Shown piece by piece: positions 7,403 to 14,394 of a stretch of 24,628 nt of DNA. Numbering within the stretch: the first letter of the stretch is position 1; each line of letters begins with the position of its first letter. Made by a program: the position numbers and the translations under genes. Below the pieces are notes generated by a model. That model saw only the letters and a program-made list of their open reading frames with translations. It was not told the DNA's origin and searched no databases. This DNA is from Thermoplasmata archaeon (GTDB lineage: Archaea > Thermoplasmatota > E2 > UBA202 > JdFR-43): contig JAGGXG010000117.1 in assembly GCA_021163175.1 (NCBI GenBank), forward strand, positions 1 through 24,628, in the 5' to 3' direction.

Positions 7403-8652
7403 ACAACGAGTGTTGTTGTTCCACGCGGGATCACCAAAATTTTTGCGTTTTTTCCTTTTATTTTTAAGGCTTCTTTTATGGCGTCGTCAACGCTTTCAAA
7501 AACATTCATTCTGAAAACATCTTCAAGCATTTTTCTGTCCATGTCCGAAACAATAAACAACTTTGCTTTGTCCATAGCCTTTAAATGATAAAAAGCTTTG
7601 TGGCCACCTGGAATAAATTCCTTCCTCAACTCTTCTTCCATTTCCTCCTTCGTTTTATATTTCTTCATCCATTGATAGTATGGCTCTGAGCCATGGCCAT
7701 CTGGGCATTCTGCAGCAAGAATGATCACGCCATTTTCTTTAACGACATTCAATGCAAGATGTATGGCTTTGTAAGCCTGATAAAGATTGACATCATGAGG
7801 GCTGCCATCGGCGGCGGTGACAACAATATCTGCTTTTTCCTTCACTTTCACCTTATACATTTTGTCAACAAGGGCAGCTCCTTTTCTCAGCACCAAATCA
7901 AAGTCACCTGCAAAAGCACCAACTATTTCATGCTTTGCATTTTGCACAACATTCAAACAAAAATGCGGCGACGCAAGGCGGGCGGCTTCCGTCATGTTTT
8001 CATACATCGGGTTGCCATCCAGAACGCCAGGTTTTGCCATCGGATGGAAAAAGTTTGTTGTGTAATTATGCTGTATGGTAGAATAGTGAGCTATTCCGGG
8101 AAGTATGCTTTTCCTTCCCCCTCCATATCCAGCAAAATAATGGATCTCGACATCGCCAAGCAGTATTTTTAAATCTGCTTCTAAAAAAGCATTTTTTATT
8201 TTTACATCCGTGCCGCGAGAGGTTGTTCCAATGTATGTGAAATCATTGCCTTTGCAATTATTGCTTATGTATTCAAGCTCTTCCGCATAATTTTTGCCGA
8301 GTAAACGAGCAGCTTCTTCATGCTTAACTTCGCGATGTGTTCCTGTTGCAAATATAACAAGAATGTCATCCTCTTTTATTCCCTGCTCTTTCAATTCTTT
8401 TATGACATGGGGCATCATCTCCCATGTTGGACATGGTCTGGTATTGTCATCTACCACTATTGCAACCTTCATTCCTCTCTTAGCCTGCTTTTTCAATGGC
8501 AACGCTCCCATCGGCTTTTGCAACGCCTCCTTTATGTATTGACTCACATCCTTCTCTGGTCTAATTTCATTTGGATAAACAACTTCCACCAGATTCTCAT
8601 CTGGAATATTCGCCTCAAGAAATCCTTTTCCATATGGTAACTTGACTTTCAT
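7399..8652 (-). CDS. larA: LarA-family nickel-pincer racemase/epimerase
   Basis: A 417-residue LarA-family protein. Characterised members racemise lactate or other 2-hydroxyacids with a nickel-pincer nucleotide cofactor covalently bound to a lysine. DDNTRP lies at 68-73, GTHRE has H106, and the cofactor region HYFAGYGGGRKSILPG has H171 and K181, matching in order and spacing the two catalytic histidines and cofactor lysine known from Lactobacillus LarA. The start at 8652 (MKVKLPYGKG) is chosen over 8673 because the TATA-like box at 8676-8683 lies 27 nt upstream of it and family members begin this way. LarE is encoded at 20481-21227, but larB and larC are not in the window. Many LarA homologues are not lactate racemases, so the substrate is open. 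Confidence 0.85.
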   Translation of the reverse strand: MKVKLPYGKGFLEANIPDENLVEVVYPNEIRPEKDVSQYIKEALQKPMGALPLKKQAKRGMKVAIVVDDNTRPCPTWEMMPHVIKELKEQGIKEDDILVIFATGTHREVKHEEAARLLGKNYAEELEYISNNCKGNDFTYIGTTSRGTDVKIKNAFLEADLKILLGDVEIHYFAGYGGGRKSILPGIAHYSTIQHNYTTNFFHPMAKPGVLDGNPMYENMTEAARLASPHFCLNVVQNAKHEIVGAFAGDFDLVLRKGAALVDKMYKVKVKEKADIVVTAADGSPHDVNLYQAYKAIHLALNVVKENGVIILAAECPDGHGSEPYYQWMKKYKTKEEMEEELRKEFIPGGHKAFYHLKAMDKAKLFIVSDMDRKMLEDVFRMNVFESVDDAIKEALKIKGKNAKILVIPRGTTTLVV

Positions 8653-8675
8653 ATTGCTGATAGAAATTTGCATAG

Positions 8676-8713
8676 ATAAATTTAATGGACAAATGATGCA
8701 TTACGCATATAAA
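8676..8713. promoter_or_regulatory. Divergent promoters of larA and the ferredoxin-panE unit
   Basis: Between the starts at 8652 (minus) and 8733 (plus) there are two TATA-like boxes: AAATTTAT on the minus strand (8676-8683), about 27 nt before larA, and CATATAAA on the plus strand (8706-8713), about 24 nt before the ferredoxin. Both fit leaderless transcripts. No clear palindromic operator is visible. Confidence 0.5.
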
Positions 8714-8732
8714 TGCTGCCCCATTTTCAATT

Positions 8733-8909
8733 ATGCCTGTCGTTGTTGATGAGCAATGCTGCATTGGATGCGGCGATTGTGTAGATGAATGCCCAGTTGG
8801 AGCAATTTCTTTGGATGATGTCGCCATAATAGATGAGCAGCTATGCATAGATTGTGGGGAATGCATAGATGTTTGCCCTGAAATCTGTATAGATTGGGAG
8901 GAGGAATGA
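8733..8909 (+). CDS. Small 2x[4Fe-4S] ferredoxin
   Basis: A 58-residue ferredoxin with two complete cluster motifs: C10-x2-C13-x2-C16-x3-C20-P and C38-x2-C41-x2-C44-x3-C48-P. Additional cysteines lie at 9 and 52. The internal duplication (EQCCIGCGDC / EQLCIDCGEC) is obvious. The protein is very acidic and would be a soluble low-potential electron carrier. A TATA-like box lies about 24 nt before the ATG. The stop TGA overlaps the next ATG (ATGA at 8906-8909), so it is tightly coupled to the ketopantoate reductase-like gene. Its redox partner is not shown by the sequence. Confidence 0.9.
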   Translation: MPVVVDEQCCIGCGDCVDECPVGAISLDDVAIIDEQLCIDCGECIDVCPEICIDWEEE

Positions 8910-9787
8910 AATTCATTGTTTATGGCGCAGGCGCGCTGGGCTCGCTTTTCGCCGCCCTGTTATCAAAAAAGCATGATGTTTTGATTGTTGGAAGGGAAAA
9001 ACATGTTGAGGCTATAGAAAAAAATGGGCTTATCGTCGAGGGATTGAGCAATGGAATATTTCATCCTAAAACGAGATGGGATGGGAGTAGATACGAGCTC
9101 ATCATATTGACAACGAAAGCTTACGATACAAAAAAAGCTGTGGAGGAAGCAGTCGAGAGATTTGGTAAATTGCCTTTCTTAAGTTTGCAAAATGGACTAA
9201 ACAATGAGGAAGAGATAGCAAGCATTGTTGGATATGAAAATGTAATCGGAGGGATAACAAATCATGGCGTGACATTCATTGATTACGGAAAAATAAGACA
9301 CGCTGGCTACGGAGAAACGGTAATAGGTGAGATGGATGGAAAGATAAGCAATAGAATAAGAAAAATAGCAAAAGCATTCAATGAAGCAGGAATAGAAACG
9401 AGGATAAGCAAAAAAATAAAGGAGGAAATATGGAGAAAAGTTGTAATAAATTCTGCCATAAACCCTCTTACGACAATTTTCAAATGCAAAAATGGAGCCA
9501 TAATGAAATACAAAAGTTTAATCAGGGAAATATGTGATGAAGGAATCAGAATAGCGAGAAAAGAAGGATATGTTATCGATGATGCATTCAAAAAAACAAT
9601 GGAAATTATAGAAAAAACAGCCGATAACTATTCTTCAATGTTGCAAGATGTGATGAATGGCAAGAGAACGGAAATAGAAGAAATAAATGGGGCAATAGCA
9701 AACGCTGGAGAAAAGCATGGAATAAAAGCATGCTATAACATAGTGTTAACGAAAATTATCAAAGAAATGGAAAATGTTGGCACCTAG
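8906..9787 (+). CDS. panE: Ketopantoate reductase (2-dehydropantoate 2-reductase) family
   Basis: A 293-residue ApbA/PanE-family oxidoreductase; the family reduces 2-dehydropantoate to pantoate with NAD(P)H in coenzyme A synthesis. The N-terminal Rossmann motif is GAGALGS at 7-13. The all-alpha C-terminal domain carries WRKVVINSAINPLT at 176-189 with the expected catalytic lysine at K178, and RTEIEEINGAI near 255-265 with the expected acidic residue. The start at 8906 overlaps the ferredoxin stop and follows a strong GGGAGGAGG ribosome-binding site at 8897-8905. Archaeal CoA synthesis does use ketopantoate reductase, but some paralogues act on other 2-keto substrates. Its last 16 nt overlap the antisense H/ACA-like RNA. 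Confidence 0.85.
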   Translation: MKFIVYGAGALGSLFAALLSKKHDVLIVGREKHVEAIEKNGLIVEGLSNGIFHPKTRWDGSRYELIILTTKAYDTKKAVEEAVERFGKLPFLSLQNGLNNEEEIASIVGYENVIGGITNHGVTFIDYGKIRHAGYGETVIGEMDGKISNRIRKIAKAFNEAGIETRISKKIKEEIWRKVVINSAINPLTTIFKCKNGAIMKYKSLIREICDEGIRIARKEGYVIDDAFKKTMEIIEKTADNYSSMLQDVMNGKRTEIEEINGAIANAGEKHGIKACYNIVLTKIIKEMENVGT

Positions 9788-9888
9788 GTTGGCCTGCTGG
9801 TCATCAAATCCCGCAGGGGCCCATAGGCGCCATATAGCCCCACGCTTGCTCCCCTAATCATCGCTCATAGGGGTCTTCGAATGGGGCA
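9772..9888 (-). ncRNA. Candidate two-hairpin H/ACA guide RNA
   Basis: A GC-rich island without a gene folds on the minus strand into two H/ACA units. Hairpin 1 (5'): lower stem GCCCCA/UGGGGC, pocket UUCGAAGA and AGCAAGCG, upper stem CCCCUA/UAGGGG, loop UGAGCGAUGAU, then AUA exactly 15 nt after the upper stem. Hairpin 2: lower stem GGCGCCUA/UAGGUGCC (8 bp, one G-U), pocket UGGGCC and CCAACC, upper stem CCUGC/GCAGG, loop with GAUUUGAUGA, then a canonical ACA (9775-9777) exactly 15 nt after the upper stem. Both loops hold UGA/GA...GAUGA, as in L7Ae kink-loops. Pocket-to-box spacing of 14-16 nt is the known H/ACA rule. A TATA box lies about 25 nt upstream of the 5' end. Predicted targets are CUUGCU-PsiN-UCUUC and GGUUGG-PsiN-GGCCCA. 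AUA in place of ACA in unit 1 is atypical. Confidence 0.72.
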
Positions 9889-9907
9889 TTAAAACAATGC
9901 TCACTAA

Positions 9908-9915
9908 AATATAAA
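9908..9915 (-). promoter_or_regulatory. TATA box of the H/ACA-like RNA
   Basis: On the minus strand TTTATATT, inside TTTTATATTTT, is centred about 25 nt before the first paired base of hairpin 1 at 9887. That is the spacing expected between an archaeal TATA box and its start site. The element is nearly symmetrical, but on the plus strand it lies about 68 nt before csl4, which has its own box at 9951. Confidence 0.6.
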
Positions 9916-9950
9916 ATTTTTGCATGATGTATGATGCAGCATGCGATGGA

Positions 9951-9958
9951 TATATATA
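9951..9958 (+). promoter_or_regulatory. TATA box of csl4-rpoL-truD
   Basis: TATATATA is centred about 26 nt before the ATG at 9980. This decides the csl4 start: the in-frame ATG at 9941 lies upstream of the box, and the ATG at 9971 is too close to it. Confidence 0.6.
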
Positions 9959-9979
9959 GCTAAGGTTTTTATGGATTGT

Positions 9980-10558
9980 ATGATAAAAGAGGGCAGCGTT
10001 GTAATGCCTGGCGATGTCGTTGCGATGGCCGAAGAGCTTATGCCTGGCGATGGCACATTCCAGGATGATGGAGCAATAAGGAGCAGCGTGATCGGGAGAT
10101 TTAAAGTGGATAGGAAAAAAATGCTTGCCATTGTTGAGCCACTTACTGAAAAACCTCTTGTCCTTAAAGAAGGGGATACAGTTATTTGCGAAGTCAAACA
10201 ATGGATGGACAACCTTGTTTTAACAGATATAATTCATGTGGCAGGTAAAAAAAGGCAGATTGCTGGAGAGCGTGATGCAGCCCTATTCATTGCAAACATA
10301 AGTGATGAATTTGTCACACATCCAAGCACAAAATACAGGATAGGAGATATAATAAGGGCAAAAGTCATAAAAGTTGATCCTCTCATTCAGATTTCAACAA
10401 AAGGAAAGGAGTTTGGAGTTATAAAAGCATTTTGTACAAATTGTAGAAAACCTTTAATAAAAAAAGGCAATACTCTTGAATGCCCTGTTTGTGGGAGAAA
10501 AGAAGAAAGAAAAATTGCAGATGATTATGGAATGGGGAATCTTGATAGGGTGGTATGA
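9980..10558 (+). CDS. csl4: Archaeal exosome RNA-binding subunit Csl4
   Basis: A 192-residue cap subunit of the archaeal exosome, which feeds RNA into the Rrp41-Rrp42 phosphorolytic ring. The N-terminal domain has the family start VMPGDVVAMAEELMPGDGTF at 8-27. An S1-type RNA-binding region spans about 62-140. The C-terminal zinc ribbon has C152-x2-C155 and C168-x2-C171 followed by the conserved DDYG. The start at 9980 is supported by the TATA spacing and by the family N-terminus. The stop overlaps the rpoL start (ATGA), so the two are translationally coupled. Rrp41, Rrp42 and Rrp4 are elsewhere. Confidence 0.92.
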   Translation: MIKEGSVVMPGDVVAMAEELMPGDGTFQDDGAIRSSVIGRFKVDRKKMLAIVEPLTEKPLVLKEGDTVICEVKQWMDNLVLTDIIHVAGKKRQIAGERDAALFIANISDEFVTHPSTKYRIGDIIRAKVIKVDPLIQISTKGKEFGVIKAFCTNCRKPLIKKGNTLECPVCGRKEERKIADDYGMGNLDRVV

Positions 10559-10821
10559 TGGAAGTTAAAATTAAAAAAGATGAGGAAAGGGAAATCGAGT
10601 TTGAGGTCATAGGAGAAAAGACTTTGCTTAATCCTTTAAAAAATAAATTGCTGCAGTACAACGAGGTTGAATTTGTGGAATGGCGCATGAGTCATCCATT
10701 GATAAGCAATCCGGAGTTTTATTTAAGAGTAAAAAAAGGAAAAGCCAGAGATTTTTTGAAAAAGGCTATAGAGGAGCTTAAAAGCGATTTTAAGGAATTG
10801 CTTGACCAACTGGAGGAATAA
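10555..10821 (+). CDS. rpoL: DNA-directed RNA polymerase subunit L (Rpb11-like)
   Basis: An 88-residue small polymerase subunit that pairs with RpoD in the assembly platform, equivalent to Rpb3/Rpb11 or the bacterial alpha dimer. The family core GEKTLLNPLKNKLLQYNEVEFVEW is followed by MSHPLISNPEFYLRV and a C-terminal dimerisation helix (ARDFLKKAIEELKSDFKELL). The ATG at 10555 overlaps the csl4 stop; a second ATG at 10558 would remove only one residue. The partner gene rpoD is at 22672-23430. Confidence 0.9.
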   Translation: MMEVKIKKDEEREIEFEVIGEKTLLNPLKNKLLQYNEVEFVEWRMSHPLISNPEFYLRVKKGKARDFLKKAIEELKSDFKELLDQLEE

Positions 10822-10827
10822 TAATCC

Positions 10828-12075
10828 ATGGAAAAGGATATTGGAATAGAAGTATATTTAACGAAGGAAGAAGGAATAAAAGGCAAAATAAAAGAAAATC
10901 CTGAAGATTTTTTTGTGGAAGAACTACCAGTATATCCAAAACCAGCAAAAGGAAAGCATGTTGTGGTGAGGATAAAATCAAAAAATTGGGAAACGAATAA
11001 GCTTATAGAGCAACTTGCAAAGGCAATAAAAATATCTCCAAAAGCAATAGGATATGCTGGAATTAAAGATAAAAGAGCAGTTACAGTTCAAATCATGACA
11101 ATAGCTTCTCCGATGCACAAAATTTTGAATGCAAGTATAAGAGATGTGGAAATAGAGCCTTTGTATGTTACAAATAAGCCAATAATGCATGGAATGCTCA
11201 TTGGGAATAAATTCAGAATATGGATAAGAAATGTTGAAAATCCATTCCAGTTCTACAAAATTTTAAAGGAGATCGATGGCCATAAAGGCTTTCCAAATTT
11301 CTTTGGAGTGCAAAGATTTGGAATAGCCCGTCCAATAACGCATTTGGTTGGAAAATATTTGATTGAAAACAATGTAGAAAAGGCTGTCATGACATATATT
11401 GCAGAGCCTTTTGAGGGAGAGGATGAAGAAAGCTACAAAGCAAGGAAATTTTTGAAAGAAAGTCGTGATTTTGAAGAAGCTTTAAAGATTTATCCAAAAA
11501 AACTTGAATTCGAGCGAAGAATAATAGAATATCTTGCAAAAAATCCTGGTGAATGGGAGAATGCAATTAAAACACTTCCTTCAAATTTAATAAGAATATT
11601 CATACATGCATATCAATCATATATCTTCAATAGAATTTTATCGGCAAGAATCAAAAAAAGTCTTCCCATAAATGAGGCAATTCTGGGAGACATTGTTAAG
11701 AAAGAGCTGAATTCAAGCGAAGGAGTATATGTAAATGAAAAAAATATAGCAAGAATAAATAAAGGGATTAAAAAAGGGAAGTGTTTTCCAACAGGCGCCA
11801 TAATAGGGTACGAAAGCAAAATCGCAGAGGGAGAAATGGGAGAGATAGAAGCAAGGATACTGGAAGAAGAAGGTATAGAGCCATCCAAATTCAAAATGCC
11901 ATATATGCCGTGGCTGGCATCGCCTGGCATGCGCCGCTCCCTTTTCGTTCCATTGAAAAAGATAACATGGAAAAAAGAAGGCAACAGCATTTTCATGCAG
12001 TTTTTCCTGCCAAAAGGTTGCTATGCCACTTCTTTGCTTAGAGAATTCATGAAAGCAGATATATATAGCTATTGA
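10828..12075 (+). CDS. truD: tRNA pseudouridine(13) synthase TruD
   Basis: A 415-residue TruD/Pus7-family synthase that converts U13 of certain tRNAs to pseudouridine without a guide RNA. The N-terminal EDFFVEELP is a family signature. The catalytic loop GYAGIKDKRAVTVQ at 75-88 carries the nucleophile D81, and NFFGVQRFG lies at 157-165. The distal conserved WLASPGMRRSLF is present near the C-terminus. The length is normal for archaeal TruD including its insertion domain. A GGAGG at 10813-10817 lies upstream of the ATG, and the gene follows rpoL after 6 nt. It shares the region with the H/ACA-like RNA, the guide-dependent route to pseudouridine. Confidence 0.93.
   Translation: MEKDIGIEVYLTKEEGIKGKIKENPEDFFVEELPVYPKPAKGKHVVVRIKSKNWETNKLIEQLAKAIKISPKAIGYAGIKDKRAVTVQIMTIASPMHKILNASIRDVEIEPLYVTNKPIMHGMLIGNKFRIWIRNVENPFQFYKILKEIDGHKGFPNFFGVQRFGIARPITHLVGKYLIENNVEKAVMTYIAEPFEGEDEESYKARKFLKESRDFEEALKIYPKKLEFERRIIEYLAKNPGEWENAIKTLPSNLIRIFIHAYQSYIFNRILSARIKKSLPINEAILGDIVKKELNSSEGVYVNEKNIARINKGIKKGKCFPTGAIIGYESKIAEGEMGEIEARILEEEGIEPSKFKMPYMPWLASPGMRRSLFVPLKKITWKKEGNSIFMQFFLPKGCYATSLLREFMKADIYSY
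12060..12067 (+). promoter_or_regulatory. TATA-like box of the TatD-like gene inside the truD 3' end
   Basis: TATATATA within GATATATATAGC overlaps the last codons of truD and is centred about 22 nt before the ATG at 12085. The same 12-mer GATATATATAGC occurs before csl4 at about 9949. It suggests the hydrolase has its own leaderless promoter in addition to possible read-through. Confidence 0.45.
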
Positions 12076-12084
12076 TTTCCAAAT

Positions 12085-12921
12085 ATGATTATCCTCGATA
12101 ACCACATGCATTTACGGCGCGACGGCTTTTTCATCGATGCCATAAAAGATTTCAAAAGGCATGGTGGCACACATCTCAACTTCTGCCCATATACAGATTA
12201 TAAGCGAATATTGAAGGAAAAAAGCTACATCGGAATATATGAAGACGGCATAAAACTTGCTTCTGAAGCGGAGGAAAAAACAGGGGTTAAGATTTTTTTA
12301 ACCATTGGTCCATATCCAATAGATTATCTAAAAATGAAGGAAATTGCCGGGAAGGAAAAGGCGATGGAATTGATGAAGAAGGGAATGGAAGAAGCCTACA
12401 AACTTTGCATTGAAGGGAAAGCCATCGCCATAGGTGAGATTGGGAGACCACATTTCAAGGTGGATGAGCAAACATGGCAGGAAAGCATAGAGATAATGAA
12501 ATATGGAATGGCTCTTGCAAAAGATGCTGATTGCCCTGTTTTGCTTCATATGGAGGCGGCAAGTAAACAAAACATGAAAGAGTTGGCGAAGATGGCAGAT
12601 GAAATTGGAATTGAAAGGAGCAAGATTATAAAACATTATTCTTCCCCTCTGGTAAAGAAAGAGGAAAATTTCGGTATTTTTCCTTCCGTTCTCGCCACAA
12701 AAGAATACGCAAGTGAGGCTTTTAAAAAAGGGCATTACTTCATGCTTGAAACAGATTATCTGGATGACAAGCGCCGCCCTGGAGCTGTGCTTTCTTTGCG
12801 GACTGTGCCCCGCAGGATAAATGAGTTGCTTTCAAACGGGGCTATAAATGAAGATGATGTTTACAGAATAAACAAGGAAAATCCTGAAAAGATTTATGGC
12901 ATAGAATTAGAGGAAAGATAG
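12085..12921 (+). CDS. TatD-related metal-dependent hydrolase (archaeal type)
   Basis: A 278-residue amidohydrolase-fold (TIM barrel) protein of the archaeal TatD-related group. Metal ligands appear in the expected order: H7 and H9 in DNHMHL, E118 in IGEIGRPH, H155 in LLHME, H184 in KHYSS, and D224 in LETDYLDD. Bacterial and eukaryotic TatD proteins are 3'-5' DNases or related phosphodiesterases; the archaeal branch is largely uncharacterised, so substrate is not claimed. It follows truD by 9 nt and overlaps the convergent zinc-ribbon gene by 15 nt. Confidence 0.8.
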   Translation: MIILDNHMHLRRDGFFIDAIKDFKRHGGTHLNFCPYTDYKRILKEKSYIGIYEDGIKLASEAEEKTGVKIFLTIGPYPIDYLKMKEIAGKEKAMELMKKGMEEAYKLCIEGKAIAIGEIGRPHFKVDEQTWQESIEIMKYGMALAKDADCPVLLHMEAASKQNMKELAKMADEIGIERSKIIKHYSSPLVKKEENFGIFPSVLATKEYASEAFKKGHYFMLETDYLDDKRRPGAVLSLRTVPRRINELLSNGAINEDDVYRINKENPEKIYGIELEER

Positions 12922-13038
12922 TGGCATCACAATTTCTTTTCCACATTTTGGACAAATATAATACGCTCTATTGCCAAACTCATGCTTTATCATCTTGCTA
13001 CCGCATTCGGGGCATCGCATTCCTTCTTTCGTCATCAT
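12907..13038 (-). CDS. 43-residue zinc-ribbon microprotein
   Basis: A short minus-strand gene beginning MMTKEGMRCPECG and ending at TAA. Two CPxCG knuckles (CPECG at 9-13 and CPKCG at 29-33) separated by about 16 residues form a complete zinc ribbon that makes up most of the protein. It could be a nucleic-acid-binding or adaptor protein; nothing in the sequence tells which. Support for it being real comes from the paired cysteine knuckles, a minus-strand TATA-like box (13068-13075) about 33 nt upstream, and a 17-bp palindrome between box and start. Its 3' end overlaps the TatD-like gene by 15 nt. A second ATG at 13035 is equally possible as start. Confidence 0.78.
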   Translation of the reverse strand: MMTKEGMRCPECGSKMIKHEFGNRAYYICPKCGKEIVMPLSFL

Positions 13039-13041
13039 TTT

Positions 13042-13058
13042 GCTATCAAATTGATAGC
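13042..13058. promoter_or_regulatory. 17-bp perfect palindrome, candidate operator of the zinc-ribbon gene
   Basis: GCTATCAA-A-TTGATAGC has 8-nt arms and one central base. It ends 4 nt upstream of the ATG at 13038 and covers the expected transcription start, about 25 nt from the TATA-like box at 13068-13075. A dimer bound here would block initiation. The 8-1-8 geometry is the same as at 1941-1957, although the sequence differs. Confidence 0.5.
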
Positions 13059-13067
13059 TAATTTCCG

Positions 13068-13097
13068 TATATAAATTTTACGATAGTTGTTTTAAAA
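13068..13097. promoter_or_regulatory. Divergent TATA-like boxes for the zinc-ribbon gene and dCMP deaminase
   Basis: On the minus strand TTTATATA (13068-13075) lies about 33 nt before the zinc-ribbon start. On the plus strand TTTTAAAA (13090-13097) lies about 22 nt before the deaminase ATG at 13115. Confidence 0.5.
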
Positions 13098-13114
13098 AGG
13101 ATTTATATTCATGC

Positions 13115-13570
13115 ATGGAAAAATTGGTTAGACCAAGCTTCGATGAATATTTCATGGAAATAGCAAAGATTGTTGCAAAGCGCTCCACATGTTTGCGTCG
13201 CCAGGTTGGAGCGGTAATTGTAAAAGATAAACATATTTTATCAACTGGCTACAATGGCGTGCCAAAAGGTTTCCCCCATTGCGATGAAATTGGATGCGTG
13301 AGAGAGAAACTTGGTATTCCAGAGGGAGAGCGTCATGAACTTTGTTTGGGGCTACATGCAGAGCAAAATGCAATAATTCAGGCTGCCGTTTTTGGGGTTT
13401 CGATAAAAGGAGCCACGCTATATGTAACACATTTTCCATGTAGTGTGTGTGCAAAAATGATTGTGAATGCTGAAATTAAAGAAGTTGTTTTCCTGAATGA
13501 TTATCCTGATGAGCTTTCAAAAGAGATTTTGAAGAAAAGTAATATAAAGGTGAGACAATTTCGGCCATAA
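13115..13570 (+). CDS. dCMP deaminase family (ComEB-like) zinc deaminase
   Basis: A 151-residue cytidine/deoxycytidylate deaminase-family protein, which would convert dCMP to dUMP for thymidylate synthesis. The zinc site is complete: HAE at 81-83 (H81 ligand, E83 proton shuttle) and PCSVC at 108-112 (C109, C112). The N-terminal SFDEYFMEIAKIVAKRSTCLRRQVGAVIV and the GYNGVPKGFPHC segment are typical of the dCMP deaminase branch. Its TAA overlaps the signal peptidase ATG (TAATG at 13568-13572), so the two are cotranscribed despite unrelated roles. Confidence 0.9.
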   Translation: MEKLVRPSFDEYFMEIAKIVAKRSTCLRRQVGAVIVKDKHILSTGYNGVPKGFPHCDEIGCVREKLGIPEGERHELCLGLHAEQNAIIQAAVFGVSIKGATLYVTHFPCSVCAKMIVNAEIKEVVFLNDYPDELSKEILKKSNIKVRQFRP

Positions 13571-14394
13571 TGGAAAATCTGCAGGAAAAAACAATAATGC
13601 TTATTCGAGAGATCATATTGGCGATAGCAATCGTCGGAATCATACTTGCAGCATTATGGGCTTATACCGGGCAATTTCCTCATACACCGATGGTTGTTGT
13701 TACTTCAAGCAGTATGATGCATGAACATGAGCCATTTGGAAGAATTGGGACAATAGATCCTGGTGACCTTGTTTTAGTAAAAAAAGTTTATGGCAAAGAT
13801 GATATCATAACGAGAGGAGATCCATTGAATCCGCATACAAAACATAAAACATATGGAGACTATGGAGATGTGATAATATACTATCCAGATGGAGATAAAA
13901 GCAGCACTCCAATCATACATCGTGCAATATGCTATATTGAAAAGAACCCAAATGGAACATACGATATAGAGGAATATGGGATACATAATGCAAAAAGCAT
14001 AAATTTGGTTGAACTTGGTCTTGCTCTGCCATATCACAGTTCATATGAAAATTATAAGCCACCTCATAGCGGATTCATAACTAAAGGAGATAACAACAAT
14101 GAATGTGATCAAGCAGGCGGTCTTTCGTCTCCAGTAAAGCTTGAATGGATAGTTGGAAAGGCAAGAGGCGAGTTACCATGGTTTGGTCTGATAAAGCTTA
14201 TTTTCCCTCCAGGCAACACAGAAGGGCAATGGGGATATAGTGGCAAGGATGCAGTCAGGATAGGATATGCTGTCGCCCCCAAAGATGAATGGATTTGCCT
14301 TGGCATCTCATTGTTTTTCATAATTGTTGTGCCATCATCATGGGACATATACAATTTCATAAAAGACTGGAGAAAGAAAAGAGTTCAAATATAA
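13570..14394 (+). CDS. Signal peptidase I, archaeal/ER (Sec11-like) type
   Basis: A 274-residue membrane protease that removes signal peptides from exported proteins. The N-terminal membrane helix is about 13-33. The nucleophile is S48 in TSSSM, followed by the GDLVLV strand. GDVIIYY lies at 99-105. The general base is H117 in IIHRAI, replacing the lysine of bacterial enzymes. TKGDNNNECD at 171-180 supplies the catalytic aspartates D174 and/or D180. A second membrane helix lies near 241-260, with a short basic tail. It is larger than minimal archaeal enzymes because of insertions between the H and D motifs. It could process the secreted proteins at 1989, 15762 and 23481 (inference). It overlaps convergent orc1/cdc6 by 10 nt. 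Confidence 0.9.
   Translation: MENLQEKTIMLIREIILAIAIVGIILAALWAYTGQFPHTPMVVVTSSSMMHEHEPFGRIGTIDPGDLVLVKKVYGKDDIITRGDPLNPHTKHKTYGDYGDVIIYYPDGDKSSTPIIHRAICYIEKNPNGTYDIEEYGIHNAKSINLVELGLALPYHSSYENYKPPHSGFITKGDNNNECDQAGGLSSPVKLEWIVGKARGELPWFGLIKLIFPPGNTEGQWGYSGKDAVRIGYAVAPKDEWICLGISLFFIIVVPSSWDIYNFIKDWRKKRVQI

Noticed and set aside
8653..8673. ATG at 8673 as larA start
   Set aside because: It is only a few bases from the TATA-like box, while 8652 has the leaderless spacing and the family N-terminus.
9866..9888. GTCTTCGAATGGGGC looked like a tRNA T-arm
   Set aside because: The bases on either side of TTCGAAT do not pair on either strand and no D-arm, anticodon arm or acceptor stem fits; the H/ACA fold explains the island better.
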